DNA from: Flavipsychrobacter sp.
Lineage (GTDB): Bacteria; Bacteroidota; Bacteroidia; Chitinophagales; Chitinophagaceae
Direction: 5' to 3'
NCBI GenBank assembly: GCA_031292525.1
Contig: JARLGY010000061.1
Span: 1 to 64,000 of the forward strand
Length of the DNA: 64,000 nucleotides
Below the pieces are notes generated by a model. That model saw only the letters and a list, made by a program, of their open reading frames with translations, was not told where the DNA came from and ran no database searches. The position numbers and the translations under genes are program-made. How positions within the stretch are numbered: the stretch's first letter is position 1; each line of letters opens with the position of its first letter. Positions 63,701-64,000 of this stretch are shown one piece after another.

Positions 63701-64000
63701 TTAAGCTCTGATACACTTACCTTAACCAACTTACCTTTCGGCACCGGTAATATTAATGCATCAAACGGTACTTTGGTACTGAACAATGCAGCTTCATATA
63801 CTATCCCGGCTACCCTGTTTGGTTCCAACAGCATCAATAACCTGGTTGTTGCTGCAGGCAGCGGACATACTATAACATGGTCTCCCACATCCACTAATGT
63901 AACTGGCACGTTAACCCTTACATCGGGCAACATAGCCCTGGGTGCAGATACTTTTACAATTGCTTCTGCACCAGTAGGTTCAGGCACAATTGATGGTTCT
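60773..64000 (+). CDS. Giant secreted kelch and repeat-rich surface protein (truncated by window end)
   Basis: The frame is open from ATG 60773 to the window edge: 1076 codons, no stop. The signal peptide ends LHAQ. Residues 25-305 form about six kelch blades with the recurring DTWTQKA motif and GYVGTG-type strands, enough for one beta-propeller. Residue 312 on starts with FYSASTGDLGTLSTYGT, the module of the 58109 protein. From there the protein is Thr/Ser/Gly/Asn-rich with repeats such as LTLTSG, IPATLFG and NINAS, as in beta-helical adhesins. A T9SS or other sorting domain would be expected beyond the window. Confidence 0.9.
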   Translation, partial: MKNKKVLFSLLSVVLSLGCVSLHAQTANTWTQKANFAGTGRSYAVSFCVGTKGYLGLGGYTDMWEYDPSADTWTQKASNPAGVRNGASSFVIGSIAYVGTGDNGSQSYYQDFWAFNPSSNTWTQKANYPKAKSGAVGFSVGTKGYIVGGTHNDPTGDYWLDDNYEYDPSADTWTHKASVPGTRAWAVAFSIGNYGYVGTGHDNNGNHNDFYQYDPAADVWTQKANFTTTRYIAMAAGTSSRGYMGCGYNNSFFRDWWEYNPVSDSWTQEANYPPGTEYNATSFAIGDVVYAGVGAIYGNSFYKYVPNSTNVFYSASTGDLGTLSTYGTNSDGSGSHPTSFSTAGQTFHIANGHSAALTSAFTLPSGSRFVFDISDTLSGSALNATIDVSAGVTLTISSDPSSIKIGSMSQTSTVTYINTSSVTIPAGVYGNLNIGAGGAGAKTLGSTPSLTVVTGNLNIATTDAGGFNIGSNTLSVKGNITNTGGTSAYDFINATSGSLSLSGTTAQTVNSGIIGTVQNLTIGNTAGVTVNNGVTVTSNLTLNGGLFTLSSGVLTVNSGATVWPNGGTLAANPTYVGTVNILAQPFGIVTSGKELTPVTLSTLGSLRIASNIGTYKIAAGLNPTFTSLTVDWQSILDVGTNNITLSSTGASISGTFKHANTTGFSGGSATAITNTNSPTVTLIGGSVLEYAATNAPIDARTDYYDVAVDNGGKLSGNVVLSHMLTLGTSSTLSLDTNSLTIAYAPAGTGNINASAGTIVFSGYSQYNIPATLFGAYSIKNLTVNFSSFMFSTLTWNPLVTNVTGNLTLTSGIMDIGSNTLNIGGNASAVSGFSGGSLTATSGTVGFNGSGNQSIGSIFGGSIKNLVIANTGTSPSNVVTLASAPSVTNALTLTSGSLAIASGSLTVAGHIYRTAGTLAAAPVYSGNVEVSIGATCTSGPEIAGTSGTLDTLSVTAGTYTLSTSQSLSKLALTGNVALSSDTLTLTNLPFGTGNINASNGTLVLNNAASYTIPATLFGSNSINNLVVAAGSGHTITWSPTSTNVTGTLTLTSGNIALGADTFTIASAPVGSGTIDGS

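Overview
This 64-kb window comes from a chromosome of a Bacteroidota bacterium, most likely in or near the Chitinophagaceae. The evidence is consistent throughout. There are several secreted proteins with type IX secretion (T9SS) C-terminal sorting domains, both type A and the gliding-associated type B. Other lineage markers are a heme b SdhCAB complex, a DUF4105/Lnb-type lipoprotein acyltransferase, an exosortase with a PLDGG-type sorting signal, DUF6600 and DUF4337 proteins, TPR-containing histidine kinases, and promoters resembling the Bacteroidota -7 box (TAnnTTTG). I see no rRNA, tRNA, CRISPR array, insertion sequence, integrase or phage gene, so this is mostly ordinary chromosome with surface-protein islands.

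Layout. 1-313 is a heptanucleotide tandem repeat cut by the window edge, followed by an SDR oxidoreductase and an 800-bp intergenic region with five related dyads. 1866-5819 is a leftward operon: Lnb-like protein, alpha/beta hydrolase, PKD/type B surface protein. 5880-9357 is sdhCAB. 9495-13848 is ddl, a PASTA protein, a T9SS protein and a hypothetical. 14081-18853 has a DUF6600 protein and a divergent sugar locus: ROK kinase against an MFS transporter plus a gene with kinase-like motifs. 18877-23876 holds small housekeeping and hypothetical genes: TPR, GroES-like, esterase, YjbR, YwqK-like, beta-barrel. 23986-30676 is a tandem pair of giant paralogous type B surface proteins.

30840-37156 is the most interesting block. 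It is a tight six-gene leftward operon: DUF427 protein, flavin disulfide reductase, OpuC/EgtU-like ATPase, a fused permease/substrate-binding protein, egtB and egtD. Ergothioneine synthesis genes thus sit with a betaine/ergothioneine-type transporter and a thiol-disulfide-type reductase. The binding domain of the fused protein is circularly permuted, with its C-terminal half before its N-terminal half.

37356-45856 carries housekeeping genes: icd, exosortase plus partner, ftsY, NUDIX, HxlR/aldo-keto reductase, a cysteine-free sirtuin, threonine dehydrogenase and carA. 45958-57600 carries three TPR sensor kinases (two HisKA-type and one LytS-type with its LytTR regulator), a lipoprotein MsrA, an S1/P1-nuclease-like protein and a CvfB-like S1 protein. 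57790-64000 is a surface-protein island: a decayed secreted-protein gene, a T9SS type A protein, a 72-residue protein that is almost only an exosortase-type sorting signal, and a giant kelch plus repeat protein that runs off the window end.

Starts were moved inward from the longest open frame where homology, signal-peptide position or a promoter box argued for it. All family assignments are by recognition of motifs, without database searches.
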